This document shows positions 32,881 through 45,771 of a stretch of DNA of 64,000 nt, in pieces; within the stretch, counting starts at the first letter, position 1; each line of letters begins with the position of its first letter. The notes under the pieces were generated by a model. The model saw nothing but the letters and a program-made list of their open reading frames with translations, was not told where the DNA came from and did not search any database. Both the position numbers and the translations under genes were made by a program. The stretch comes from Pleodorina starrii (lineage: Eukaryota; Chlorophyta; Chlorophyceae; Chlamydomonadales; Volvocaceae): the NCBI GenBank assembly GCA_030267565.1, contig BRXU01000006.1, positions 3,398,001-3,462,000 on the forward strand. Direction: 5' to 3'.

Positions 32881-33298
32881 GGACCAGACCAGGCAGGACA
32901 GCTGGCAGACAGGCGGGCGCGGCACGGCGCGGCAGGCAGGCAGGCGCGGCGGCAGGCGGCAGGTCCTCCTTCCTGTGAGGGCCAGAGGCCAACTGGCAGA
33001 TGGGCAGGCTCCCTTTCTGGCGGATGTCTCTCTGAGAGTCGGGCCAGGCGGGCAGGCACGGCGCGGCGCGGCGGCACGGTTGGCGGACGGACAGACAAAC
33101 GGACCGACTGCATGCATGCATGCAAGGTCGTCCCCCTCCTCCTCCTCCTTCCTGTGTGGCGGATGTCCTTCTCGTGAGCTGGGGCAGCAGACAAACAGGC
33201 AGACAGACAAAATAGACAGACAGACAGACAGACGGCGTGCGAGTTCTCGGAGGCGGCTGCCCCGCGGGTTTTTTTTTGGAGGCGCCAGGCGGCAGGCA

Positions 33299-33303
33299 TG
33301 TAA
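33299..33303 (+). terminator. Polyadenylation signal TGTAA, probable RPF1 3' end
   Basis: TGTAA about 420 bp after the RPF1 stop; the intervening 3' UTR is full of CAGG and CAGA repeats. The arylsulfatase signal faces it 400 bp away. Confidence 0.45.
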
Positions 33304-33410
33304 CCAAGTTGGTGAAGTCGCAGGGCCATTCGCTGAGGGAGGGAGGGAGGGAGGGAGGAGGAGTGGGAGGGACCGCGGTCCCTTTGAGTGCGGGGCCGAG
33401 GAGGAGGGCG

Positions 33411-33453
33411 TGTAGAATGTACCGCAGCGAAGGGGCAGAGACGCCGTTGGCGA
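33411..33453 (-). repeat. Dispersed motif A, copy 5 (downstream of RPF1)
   Basis: Inverted orientation: ACCGCAGCGAAGGGGCAGAG followed by ACGCCGTTGGCGAG. Confidence 0.65.
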
Positions 33454-33695
33454 GGCGGGGCAGAAGGGAAAGGGCAGAGGAGAGTTCCAAACTGCTTTTG
33501 CCGCATCGCCGTTGTTGTTGTGGTGGTGGTGGATACAGTGGGCTCCAGACCCAACCCTCGGAAGAGGACAGCCGACTCTTGTGAGTGGATCCCCATCCGA
33601 ATGCACGGCTGCGATGAAACCCTGAAACCTTCAACCTTTAAACCCCAAGACTAGACACTACGTCTCAGCGTCTGTGTATCGAGTATCGGTATATT

Positions 33696-33700
33696 TTACA
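33696..33700 (-). terminator. Polyadenylation signal TGTAA, probable arylsulfatase 3' end
   Basis: TTACA on the plus strand, about 860 bp beyond the arylsulfatase stop. Nothing else coding was seen between 33700 and 34560, so this reads as a long 3' UTR. Confidence 0.35.
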
Positions 33701-34559
33701 GGTTCCGCGTAAGAGCGGGGCAGTCCGCAAATGAATCCATCAATTCCAGCAAAGCCAACACGTCGCATGCAGCCGCGATCGTAGAGCTACCGCGACCGCA
33801 GACACCTCCTGTAAGAGCGAGTCCAGCTGCAGACAAGTGCGTTATGATAGCGCCAAGGCACACACACATACATGCGCGAATGAAGGAATTAAGGGGACAA
33901 CGAGGGGCAGGCAGAAGGAGCAGAACGAGCTGCGTCAACATACACTGCCGAACTGCACGGAATCAAGCCAGCTCCTCAACAAAGGAATTCAGCAACCACA
34001 TGAACATGGCTTTAAATGGAAAAAGACGAAGCCCAGCCGAGCCGTGGACAAATCACACCTGCCTGCCAATACGAAGTCGCACGCGCGCGATTGCACTCCT
34101 TGGCTGGGTAAGCTATCTATAAATACATTTCCTCGCCACGCTTAGTTTGTATAATACAACAAATATTATCGCCGCGCGAAAAGATGCACAAGATCATAAA
34201 CGATAAACTTCGTAGCTGCGCGATGCGCCGCCCGCCTGACTCGATGAACCGTTGGTGATTCGCCGTGTCCCTCGAGAAGCGGCCAGCCAAGCCAGGCACT
34301 TACTGCACCTACTGCTCCGCAGACGCTCGCATCCACATCTACACATCTTCACACATCTCCACACATCTCCATAACCCCAACACACGACCGAATCACCGAA
34401 AAACATCGCGCTCGCAAAAAACCCAGCGCGCGCCTACTAATGTCGTTGCAGCCTTAATTAGCTAGAGATCTAAGGACAGAGCAGCTGGGGCAGTAAATCC
34501 CAGCGGCGCTGCCCAGCAACCCCTCCGTCCACACGCTCCTCACTTGCCATCCCTCGCCA

Positions 34560-37500
34560 TCACGCCAGCGGCAGCGGATTGTCGAACCACTTGCTCACAT
34601 CCGCTGCCAGAACCTCCGGCGGCACCGGCACCGAGTGACGCTCCACTTCCGCCACGAATGCAGCAGCAGCAGCGGCCTTCCGGCCGTTGACGCGGGCCCC
34701 GGCGCTTGCTCCGGAACCGCTGGCAGCGCCAGCGCCAGCGCCAGCGGCGGCGGCGGCGGCGACGGCATCGTCAACCAGGTCCGCCAGCTGACGGTCGGTG
34801 CTCGTCCAGGTGTACATGCGGCGGCGGGCGGGGGAGGCTGGAGAGACGGCGGACTGCGGTGTGGGTCGGAAGGCCGAAACCTCGTTGCCGTAATCCTGCA
34901 CGTGCGTGTGTGTGGGGGGGTGGGGGTGGGGGTGGGGGTGGGGGTGGGGGTGGGGGTGGGGGTGGGGGTGGGGGTGGGGGTGGGGGTGGGGGGAGGGATT
35001 GGCAGGGCGCAGCACTCAGACACCGGAACGTAAGGATTCTGAGGAGGTGGGGCGCGATCCGGGGGAATGGAACGCAAAGGCGTTCTGGGCGGCGGGGAGG
35101 AGGCTGGGTGGAACGGCGGCGTTGGTCAAAAGGATGCAGGCTGGTGGGCAACGGTTGTTACAACGGCCCCGATCGAACGAGCAACAACCCCATTCCGAGG
35201 GGCGGTCTGGGGAGGGCCCCTGCAATGCAACTAACAGCGCACTTGCCCAATGCACTCAATAGCAGCAGCAGCAGCAAAGAAGTGCGGCCGTCGTCCTCCG
35301 CGGGCGGGAGGTGTGCTCTGTGCTGTTTGTTGGGTTCGCCGCCAACAAAAGTCACACGCGCATGACGGGCCGCAAGGTTTATACGGTACTTCTTCTTACC
35401 TGGTATGGCAGGCACTTCTTGTAATAAAAGGGCTTGACGCTGGCGTAGAACTTGTCGTACTGCTTGTCGAGCGACTGGGCCCAGGAGCTGACGGAGCCGT
35501 CCGGGTGGAGTACCTGCAGAGGGGGAGAGAGGGAGAGGGAGTAACTAAAACGGCCCGGGACGAGGAAAGGCAACGCAGTTACCTGGGATATTACATGAGG
35601 GGGGAGGGATGGAGAGAGCGGTTACTCCTGTTAAGTTCTTCGGGTGTCTTCGGTTGTCTTAGGGTATCCTGTCGCTGTTGCGGTTGCTATGGTGGCTGTG
35701 GTGGCTGTTGTGATGTGTTGTGTCTTGCGAGGTTTGAAACGCACCGTAATTTACCTATCTGTACGACAGTCGTACCCTGTCGTACCCCGTCGTACCTTCC
35801 ACGGGTTGGTGCATCCCTCGCCCTTGCACACCACCAGCACCGCCAGCAGCGCTTCCAGCCGGGTCTGTACGGCAGCGCGGGTCTTGTTGTAGATGTTGTT
35901 CAGCTCGCCGGGATCGCGCTTCAGGTCGTACAGCTCGCGCTCGTCTGCGGTTGCCGTACGATTGCCGTACAGCAGGGCAGGGCACGATGGCTTAGACGGG
36001 GATTGCGTGTGTGGGGGGTCGGATTCCGGCATGTTTGTTGCGCGCCAGCCGTACACAATACGACACATGTGCGCGCCTGAACATGTGAACAACGTACGCA
36101 CCCACGCACACGCACACGCACGCACGCACACACACATGCACTCACTCGTGCAGGACGCGATGAGCTTCCAGGCCTGTCCGGTCTCCTCGTCGTACACTCG
36201 TACGGCCTTCCAGGAGTTGTTGGTGTACCGGGGGATGTGGTGCAGCACCTCGTCTCCCCAGCCGCCCCAGAACTCTCCCTGGAACCTGAGGCGGGGGGAA
36301 GAGGGGGGGGGGTGCGGAGGAGCTGTGGTCTGAAACCGGGGATGGAATCCAGCGGCACAAACCGGCGAGTACCGTTCAAGCTTCAAGGGACGTTCACGGG
36401 CCGGTTGCAACGGCGAACCATCCCCTGGGCTCTGGATCCAAGGTGGAGTGGCGGAAGGCGGCAGGGCTTGGGACGTCGGGAGGGCACACACACATACGCA
36501 CACGCACACGCACAACGCTGGCTGTTCGGTGCCGTCCCGGATCCTCTGCCGACCGAGTCATGTGCCGCAGTGCCGGCTGCCGGGTCTGCGTCGCAACCGA
36601 GGAACCCGCCGCCGGCCTTTGCTCTTTGCCCCCGCACACATACAGACATACATACACGTACTATTCGTACGTGCCGTATTACTCACTGGTTGCGGTGGTA
36701 CACGGGACGGGGGTAGTCCGCGCGCAGGGTGCCGTCGTCGTTGGCGTACTGCATGTCGTACGTACGGAAGCACACGTGCAGGCGCAGCAGCGCACATACA
36801 CACACACATACACACACGTGTTGCAGGCGGGAGCAGTCAGTGCGGCGCGCGCGGCAGCGGTGCGAGAACGTTTGTACAGCAAAGGGCGACAAGTCAAGAA
36901 ACCTTTCGCCGCCGCCCCCGCGAGTTCCTGCAGCCCCAAAAAAGTACCCTCCCAGCGGTGAGCCGGTGACCCCTCCACAAGGTGTATGACCCTCACCCAC
37001 ATTCTCGCCCGCATCTCTTCTACCCCCGCATCTTTTCTGCCCGAGCCTTGAACGACCCACCCACTCACCAGCCCCAGCGGCGTCCCATCCAGCGCCTTGT
37101 CCCCAAGCTGGTCGCCCGCACCCGCCAGCGTGAGGATGGTGGGTGCAAAGTCCACGTGAAGGCCGACCTGGGGGGGCGAGGGGGAAGCGGAGCGGGGGGC
37201 GGGCGCGGGCGACAGCGCGCGCGCGTGTGTGTTTGTGGGGGAGGGAAGCGAAGCAGGTCGCAGAATGGAGGATGCTGTCATCGGATCGGATTAGAGGCAC
37301 GGAGGGAGGCGGGAGGGCGGTGAGAGGGCCAACACCACGCCATGTACCGCCCGTTTGCACGACTCCTGCTACCGTCTCTGTCTCTACTGACGTCGGTAGT
37401 AGAGAGTACGAAGTATTCCCGCTAAAGGCAAAATCCCAATGTACAGTCCTAATAAGGCCCCCAACACAAGAAAACACACCCCCAGCGGCTTCCCCAGATC

Positions 37501-40500
37501 CCCGGCGTGATTCAAACACGCCCGCCCGCCTTTGGATATTTGCAACATTCGGCATGAAGGAGGAGAAACACGCAGCTGGATGCCGGCATCGAGAGGAGCC
37601 GAGTCCCGAGTGTGTGATGGGACGACTGCCGTACAAGAGGTACGGCAGCGTGTATGCGCGCGTGTTTGCCGTACATGGGTACCGTACCTACGCAGCAGTA
37701 CGCACCTTTTCGTTGGCGGGCTTGGCGCTCTGTGATGCCTTGATGCCAGGTCCCCGGATGAGGAAGGGCACTCGGAGATCCTCATCGTAGGCGGTCACCT
37801 TGCCCGCACCGAAGCGGTGAGTGCCCACCTGGTGGGTGATGACGTGGATAGGTCGGTTGGTTGGTCGGTTGGTTGGTTTGACGACGTCGTGGTGGGGTTG
37901 GTTGGGAAGTTGGTTGGGAAGTTGGTTGGGAAGTTGGGCGGGTACCGGTAGGTTAAGCTACGGTACATTTGAGTCACCGCCCCGGTAACCCGGTCCCTTC
38001 CGACCGCCGTATGGTCTTTGTGAGAGTGTGGTTGAGCCCAGCTGCATGACCCACATCCACATCCACATCCACAGCGCCCCTCCCCCCCCACACACACACA
38101 CCTACACCGCCCTACCCAGCCCCACGGACGCTGGCTCCGTCGGCCGGAGCCCACTGCCCACTTCAACGACCAGGGACACAGTAACCTACGTGATAGCCGT
38201 TGTCGGCGGAGTAGATGAGGTAGGTGTTGTCCAGCACACCCGCCTCGGCCAGGGTTTGCACTGCGGCGTCAGCGGGGCGGGGGCGGGGCAGCGGGGCAGC
38301 GTCAGTCCGCGGAAACGTTGTTCCGGTTACAGCAGAAGTAAACTCAGGCGCCGTCCAGGAAGGGCCAAACCCCCGAGCCCGAAAATGATAACATAACACA
38401 CGGGCAGCCGCTGTCCGACACGCGATCCCACACGCGATTGCTTGCTTGGGGAGCGGTGGGGTCTAGGCTTGCAATCTTGGTTATCTTGGTCTTGAAATCC
38501 TTTTTGCCGAAAAATTTCAAAAAATAGAATTAAAAATTTAGAGAAAAAATAAAAAATGTTACGGACTGGGTGTGGCCGTGGTGGAGCTAGGGCGTGTGTA
38601 CCCATTTTTACCGGTACAATACGTCCGCGGATGGAAGCAAAACGCAGCGAGGGTGAATCACCGACAAACCGTAACCTGCCGTAAAAGTCCGTAACCTAGC
38701 AGGGCAGGATCGACGGAGCACGGAGCCGCGTGCGGTACGCATGCGTGCTTGCTATGCATGCATGTGTACGACACAGTATCGCATGTACGACACAGTACGG
38801 CGAACGCTCGCTCACCAACGCGGTCGATGAGCTCGTCCACCGACGCCAGCGAGCGCAGGCGCAGCCGGTAGACTTCCTCCAGATAGGTCCTGTTGTTCTG
38901 CTGGGCCCTGCGTTGGCGGTTGGCGGTTGGCGGTTGCGGGTTTCGGAGCAGGCGGGCCGAGGTTGGAATAAAATAAACAAAATTGAGATAAAACCGAAAT
39001 AAAAAGTAAACGAGCTCAAACGCAGCGCAAAGACGTTGACAACGCACGCAGCGCAGGAACAGCGCACGAACAGCACACGCACGCAGCGCATGAGCAGCGC
39101 ACGAACAGCGCACTCACAGCGGCAATGCGCGGATCCAAGCGGGCTTGTCTGCCACGTTGGCCTCGTAAAGGTTGTTGTTGGCGGTGCCTCCAGGCAGAGT
39201 GGCGTCTGAGAACAGCTCCCAGTGGCGAGGCGCCGGGATGGGCGGGTAGAAAAAGGTCTTGGTACTGTGAAGCGGCAGGGCGGGGCGCGGGGCGAGGCGG
39301 GGCGAGGCGGGGCGAGGCGGGGAAGGATGTATGGCTTGCGAAGGTGGTGTCGTTACTGGTACGGCAGCAGTACGTCTTCCCATCATGAGTAGGGCGGGCC
39401 GCGCCACACGAACCCTCTCGGACAGTGAACAGCGCCAACTCCCAAGGACGCCAGCGCCTGCCATCCGAGTACCGGTAACCACTACTACGGTAGCGCTCCA
39501 ACCGACTTGAAGCCCTTGCATGTGCCGTACAAAATACCAACGCCGGCCAGTAACGCAACGTTGCGGTTATGACGGAAGACCTCACTCACGCATTTGCGAC
39601 GGGGTCAAAGTAGATTTGGGTGCTGGTGTGCGGCGCGATGGGCGAGATCTGCGCGTAGAAGGGCTCTCCCGCCGCCACCGCACTCTTGATCTGCGCCACC
39701 GCCTTGTCCGCGATCACGTCCGTGGAGTACTGGCCGGGGTAGATGTTGGGCGTCGCGCCGTTCCTGATGGCGGGGATGTGCGTGCGTGTGAATTTGCGTG
39801 TGGGGGCAAGGTAGGGAGGGCGGGTGTATGGGTGTATGGTGCACTCCGTCGGGCCCGGCGGGGCACAGGGATGTACGAATCAACCAGAGTCAACCAAAGT
39901 TTACCCAAAGCACCGTCAAACCAAAAAAACGCCAAACGAGACACGTCAAACATGGTTCGTTGTGGGGGCGACCGCGGTCGTATGTTAGCGGGCAGGTAAT
40001 GTCAGCGGGGCTGGCAAATGTGGCAATGCACCCTAATCAGCCTCAACACGTTTTTAGTGGAAATCTCGACAAGGAGCCGGCAGCAGGACGCACGCGCAAA
40101 AAAATGCGTCTGTCACCCGGGCCGTCCCCCGCCTTCATTCCTGCCCCCGCTGCACGCTGACACGCTGGCACTTACCTGGAGAAGCCGGGGTTGTTGTAAT
40201 CGAAGGTGTACGGCGTCACCAGCGCATCAATGTCGGTCCAGCCAGCGGGCTGTGGGTGTAGGCGGGAGAGAGAGGGCGGGGGAGGAAGCGGCGGCGCGGG
40301 AGAGCAGAGCGCGTGGCGTGTTTCGGTTGGCGGGGTTGCGAGGGTTTGTCGTACTCGCGTGGTTGGTGGTAGGTACGCGGCGCGGCACGGCCCGAGGCGT
40401 GCCGCCAGCCCAGGAGCCAGAAGTGGCCTCCCAACCGGCGGTTAAACTTTGCTTAACCTAACAAAGCCAACACGAACATGGCACGAAATCACGCATAACG

Positions 40501-42316
40501 TCAGCTGCATTCCAGTATTCGGCATGGGTGGGTGAGAACGGTATCGTCGCTATTGCGGCGGTGAGTTTCAGAGAAGATCGCGTTACTTTACGGGCGGGCC
40601 GTACGTGTACGGCAGGACCCACCACGTTCTGGTAGTTGGACACCGAGTAGTCGACCAGGAACTTGCCGACCTGCAGGTGGGTGGTGGGTGGAAAACAGTT
40701 GGGTTGTCATGCACCGTTGGTGTCGGTACATTTCCGGGACACATGCCCGGTGAGGGCGCGGAGAGACGCTAGGAAGGACCCTCAAGCACATCCGGACGTA
40801 TCCCATCTCATGGGAGATATTTCGGTCAGTCCAATCGAGCTTCTACATAGGGGTACGAACGGCACAACCCGGGGTACAAAGTTAACGGCGCAACCCCGGG
40901 TTCGAATCGCACAACGGACGGGCTCACGCACATAGTAGGTGTTGTATCCCAGGCCCTGCAGCCAGACGGGCAGGTAGGACTTGTCGATGCCCAGGGCTTT
41001 CCACTTGGTGTAGCCGCCTGCGTTGTGTATATGTGCGTGTGGAGGGGGGGGGGCAAGAGGAGGGCGTGTGGGCGCTGGGCAGCACCGATGTGTGCGTGGC
41101 CGATGCCGCAGATGGCACCACGAATGACCGTACCGCGGATGAGGGTGCCACGAATCGGCCGTTTCACAGTGAAGGGACCCAAAAGGATCACCAGTGTGCA
41201 CCGAAGACCCCACCTTGAAGTGCAGCGCAGTCCAGGAGGGAGTGAAGGCCCGGTGGACAACGGGACAAGGCGGCATGATATCGAAATCGATATTAGCAGT
41301 CACAGCTCACAGGGAAGGCCAAAGGTACTACTACAAGCTGCAAGACGGGCGAAATACACCATTCCCTTTATGTCTTCCCCCCACACGGGGACGGAGCGTG
41401 GTCCGAGCAGGGGATTCGAAATTTACCGTGAGGTCCCAGCACGTCCGTGAAGTTGGTGTTGTGGCTGAATTGGCCGCGCCACAGGTTGGTTCGCGAGGGG
41501 CAGCAGACGGGCGTGGTGACGAAGTAGTTGTTCAGCTCGACGCCTGGGAAGCGGATGTGCTGGTGGAGCTTGGGCTGGTAGCGCGGGTGCGTCGAGTTCT
41601 GGATTGCGTCCTGGTCATCCTGGGAGACGAGGCGAGAAGAGAAGAGAAGAGAAGAGAAGAGAAGAGAAGAGAAGAGAAGAGAAGAGAAGAGAAGAGAAGA
41701 GAAGAGAAGAGAAGAGAAGAGAAGAGAAGAGAAGAGAAGAGAAGAGAAGAGAAGAGAAGAGAAGAGAAGAGAAGAGAAGAGAAGAGAAGAGAAGAGAAAG
41801 AGAGCGAGCGGCGGGCGGGAGGGAGGGAGGGAGAGTAAGGGCGCTGCATTGCGTTTGCGGTGGCGACCGGTTCATGGTTGCATGGCGATGAGCTGGGGAC
41901 AAGAATCTGGATGGGCGGGATGAACGAGTAGTTGTAGGAGTGCAAGAGGGCTCCAGATAGACCCTGGGAACGTGGGAAGGGAAGAGCCAGCGGGCCAGCT
42001 GGCCGTGCACTGCAGCGGAAACTACCATTGCGTAGACGGAATGTGAAAAATAAGAAGTAAAATGGGGAGGCGTTTTTGTAACATGGGCGCGCCGCGTGGT
42101 TCACGTGGCGATGGACTTAACGAGGCATCGTGCGGCAAGAAGCATCCCCGGCTCGCAAGGAACAGGAACGAATTGACAAGGTGAGTTTTGGAGACTTACT
42201 GTGAAGATGACCACGAAGTTTGGGCGCTTGGGCGCGGCCTGGGCTGCACCGACAGCCGCTAAGCCGAGCAGGCCGAGCAGCGATGCCGCCACCAAGGTGA
42301 CCCGTTTGACCGACAT
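34560..42316 (-). CDS. ARS: Secreted (periplasmic) arylsulfatase
   Basis: Sixteen minus-strand exons with closing phases: 42316-42200, 41619-41427, 41017-40932, 40670-40623, 40249-40176, 39763-39590, 39264-39118, 38907-38816, 38260-38190, 37828-37706, 37167-37069, 36748-36687, 36285-36146, 35944-35796, 35513-35400 and 34895-34560; 674 residues. A signal peptide (VTLVAASLLGLLGLAAVGAA) precedes the metal-binding Asp pair (FTDDQD, residues 40-41). The sulfatase signature CCPSR (residues 78-82) supplies the Cys turned into formylglycine. Later motifs are SADNGYHVGTHRFGAGK and HVDFAPTILTLAGAGD. In Chlamydomonas and Volvox the enzyme is exported to the cell wall and strongly induced by sulfur starvation, releasing sulfate from organic esters. 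The last exon contains an Ala/Gly/Ser-rich spacer typical of volvocine copies. Several introns hold long microsatellites. It is highly conserved and appears intact. Confidence 0.97.
34912..34990 (+). repeat. (TGGGGG)n hexanucleotide array at the last arylsulfatase splice acceptor
   Basis: About thirteen perfect units. On the gene strand it reads CCCCCA repeats ending 17 bp before exon 16, so it doubles as the polypyrimidine tract; the plus strand could form G-quadruplexes. Confidence 0.9.
41633..41798 (+). repeat. (GAGAA)n pentanucleotide array in arylsulfatase intron 1
   Basis: About 33 near-perfect units. On the gene strand it is a TTCTC run that begins about 10 bp upstream of the exon 2 acceptor. 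Confidence 0.95.
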
Positions 42317-44599
42317 GAGTCAGATGCTTGAGCAAATCTGAAGGATCAAATACTGTGTCAATCAAGGACTTAGCATGCGGATCGATTCATTTTCCGTCGT
42401 CCCACAATACCACGATGGGTCGATGGCGCTATTCGAACGCCTTCCGGGAAAGAGTTGCAGGTTATAAATGCCCTAGAATTACAATTAAATATACATTGCT
42501 GCTAAAATAGCTTACCTGTGGCGGCAAAGAGTCTACGCTTGCTTGCGCACGCAGTCGTTGCAGTCCGTTTTTCAGGTGTACGACGTCGAAGCCTCCTGGT
42601 CCGCTGGTACTTCAGATGCACGGCCACACTTAACCCCTCTGTATCACGAGTTGATCTCCACAAAATGGGTATCTATGAGGAGAAGTGATGGGCATTTATG
42701 GGAGCAGGCTGCGGGGGTTTCCGTTTACCGTTGCACACGCGCGACCTGATGGCCTCATCCTGGCGGCCTGCAGGCAGGACGACAGGCCAGGCCATAAGCA
42801 TTACGCAAGGGATTCTAAATATTATTCACGTACGACATGCATTTACTGTCTTTTTGCCATGACCGGTACGCGGCTCTGGCTCGCGCGACCTCCTCAAGAA
42901 AGGAGCCGGAGTTGCGACTAGTGGGAAGGCAAGAATGAAGTCGTTGTTAGGCCCCGGTCTGATTCTATATATTTGATTTGCCAATGAATAAAATACGTTG
43001 CCCTTGCTTCAGTCCCGATGATGTCCGCAGCGCCCCGCAGTCGCCAGCCGGATGCCGCGGTATCCGGCTGGCCAGCCCGCTCGACCCACACAAGATACCG
43101 CAGCTGTGAATATCATAATAGGTGAAATTTAATGTTTAATGCTTTCATACCCACGGGACGGAGACATGACGGTAAGGCTGGTCAAACGAAAGGAATCTGG
43201 AGCTGTCGTTGGCGCCGCAAGTGTATCTTCGCGCAGCACCGTCATACGCGTCGTGCTGGCTATTTCCCCCAAAACGGACTTCCGTCCTTTCCTTCAAGGT
43301 GGCTACATACATACTACCAAGGGGAAGAAGGAGGTCTTCTAGCAACGCCTCTCTACGCGCACTCTTCTGGATCTGCATCAGACGGCCACCCAGCTCAGCG
43401 TTTCCTGGATCCAAACTGTCACCAACGCCTTGCATGTCCTGACGCCTTGCGTTTCCTACTGGTCAGCTCGAAACTTGACAGCTCGTCTGAGGGGACTTGT
43501 AAACAGGTCACTCCACCCGGCTGCATCTCCTGAACGCGACCTAAGCACTTATCGGAGAGTGCCGGAGTAATACTGCGATGCCCCGCGCTAGCCCACAGTT
43601 GCCCTCTTATCGCTGCAACACGCGCAGGAGCAGGGTGCCCTGGCAACAACTGGCCTGGTAATCCTTCTTATTTGCAATGAGAAATGCCAAGTCTTGGCTG
43701 TCCCTCATGTCCCTTCTCGAGGGTGTGCACGTCCGAAAAGCCTAGCCGTGACCATCCGTGTATCCGTGTTGGTCCGGGCAACCACAGCTTCTTGCTGCCC
43801 ATCTCCCACCGTGAATGGAATGTGTCCATCAGCCCATTAGGATCCAGATCCAGGAATCCCGGGGGGACAGCGACCGTGAACGGGGGCACGGGAAGAGCGC
43901 CGCCACCCCCTCGCTCCCTGTCAGGTGAGACCCTATGAGACTCTTTCCTGCCACTCGAGTGTCACTTGGCTGTCCCCGCAGACTAAGCTTACAAGATGGC
44001 TTGTCGATCTGGCGGTCTGTCATGACCCCGCCTTCAGTTACGTCGTTGACACCTGTTTCCGTTGCTCCCGGCACGCCCCCCACGACACGGACACTGCCAC
44101 TGGCAAGCCGCCGCAGTGTTAGCGTGTTAATATGAAGGACGTATGCATGATGTTCACCATACTTGCGGACGCTCAACGGCTCAAGGCAAGGTTCGTACGG
44201 AAGTCTCTCGTACAGCAGCGTTGTTTGCCCCATCGCCAAGGTTGATTCAGACGTTTGATGTATTTCATTTTTCGCCAACATTACGATCGCAGTATCGCAA
44301 AATAGACTTTGGAACCCAGATGCGTTCACGACGTCGCGTTACTTCGCCACAGGGCCGGTTACTTGTTGTTCACGTAAGGTAGCTCCATCGACAACGTTCT
44401 AATAGCATACATGACTGAGTACAAGCGCTATAGATATTTTACAAGCCAATCAAGCGACATCCCTTAGCCCGAAGTCCGAAAGACGCAGTGATTTACTGAA
44501 CGCTGCGACGATGTCAAATTCACAGGTAGCTTAATATACAGATGCTTGAACAACAAGTATGCTGGACCGAACGACCAAAAGTGTTACCCAAATGCGTTG
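42317..44599. other. Arylsulfatase upstream region and unassigned sequence
   Basis: By position it holds the arylsulfatase promoter and 5' UTR. A donor-like GGTAAGC on the minus strand near 42513 could mark a 5'-UTR intron. Between 43130 and 44340 there are mid-length frames on both strands of lower GC, none recognisable. The stretch lacks the GC bias of the flanking genes and may be old repeat. Confidence 0.4.
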
Positions 44600-45732
44600 A
44601 TGCGCACGCAGGCGCCCAATCCAACGGCACAGGGGGAAATCCTACTTGCCAAGTACTTGACAGACTCCATTCGAAGCATTGAGCATGCTATCCGCAAGTC
44701 TGCCCCGGTTGGCGCCACCATGGGCAATCTGCCGCGCTCCTTATCGGCGCCCAGACTGGACTTAAGGTGCGCTGCGTCAGCCCGCTGATGCCTTGTTGTC
44801 GTCCTAGTTTAAGAATCTTCGATGCTGAGTCTTTCCGTCGTACAAACCCACTCACCCGGTCAGCCCCCCGGCTCCTCGCCGGTGTTACACATTCCTTCCC
44901 TCCCGAAACTGAGCTGCCTTTCACAGCCCCACCCCAAAAACACAGTCTTTGCGCCCTCAATCCCTTCTTCCGAAGCCCCCAAGCTCCCAAGCCCCAAGCG
45001 GCAGCCCTGGATCTCATCGCTTGCACCATCCCACGTCCGACCCACATCGCACACAGTACGCATTTCTCATTGCCGTACACGTACTTACGTACTTACGAAC
45101 GCCCCCGCACCCACCCACCGGCGCCCTGAAGGCCCGATGGCCGCCGGCCAGCCACCGAGGTGCTGCTCCCCAGGAAGCTGCCGCTGTCGCACGCCCCAGC
45201 GGCGGCGGCCGCCCTCGCCGCCACCCGCCGCGACGACTTCGGTCACACCCTCGGAGGTCCGGGCCGGCCCGGCGGTCAAGTCGTGGCAACGCAGGCCCGG
45301 TTGCTACATCCGGGTCAACCCGGCTACGGCTCGTCGCCGCCGCCGCTGCCGCCGCGCAGCTCCGGCGGCGCGCCCCTGCCGCCGCGGCCTGCCGCCGCCG
45401 CGGCGGCGGCGGCGCCGCCGCCGCTGCCGCCGAAGCCCGCCGTCGTACGGACCGCGCATGCCATCGCCGCGGCGCTCCACAACCAACAGCAGCACGCGTA
45501 CGGCAGGTCTGGCGGCGGCGCCGCTGGGGGCAGGTCGACGTCGGCGCCGCGGATGGACGAGCAATACCCACAGCAGCGGCAACAACAGCCCCACGAGCAG
45601 CACCACCACCACCAAAATCACAGCTACAATCACGTCCAGATGCCGTACCACGGCGGTCAGGGACACCACGCGGCGCAGTCGGAGGCTCGGATCCCGGCGG
45701 TGTCGGCGGCGCCGCCGCTGGCGGGGCTCTTG

Positions 45733-45771
<39 letters not shown>

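Noticed and set aside
34706..35365. Plus-strand Gly-rich frame over the (TGGGGG)n array
   Set aside because: It is the reverse of the arylsulfatase last exon and its intron repeat.
40880..40920. GGTTCGAATC, looking like a tRNA T-loop
   Set aside because: The bases on each side do not pair as a T stem, and no acceptor, D or anticodon arm fits; it lies in an arylsulfatase intron.
41194..41838. Plus-strand frame with REEK repeats
   Set aside because: Made by the (GAGAA)n microsatellite in arylsulfatase intron 1.
43145..44329. Mid-length frames on both strands upstream of the coiled-coil gene
   Set aside because: No conserved motif and no fitting pair of splice sites; not reported as genes.
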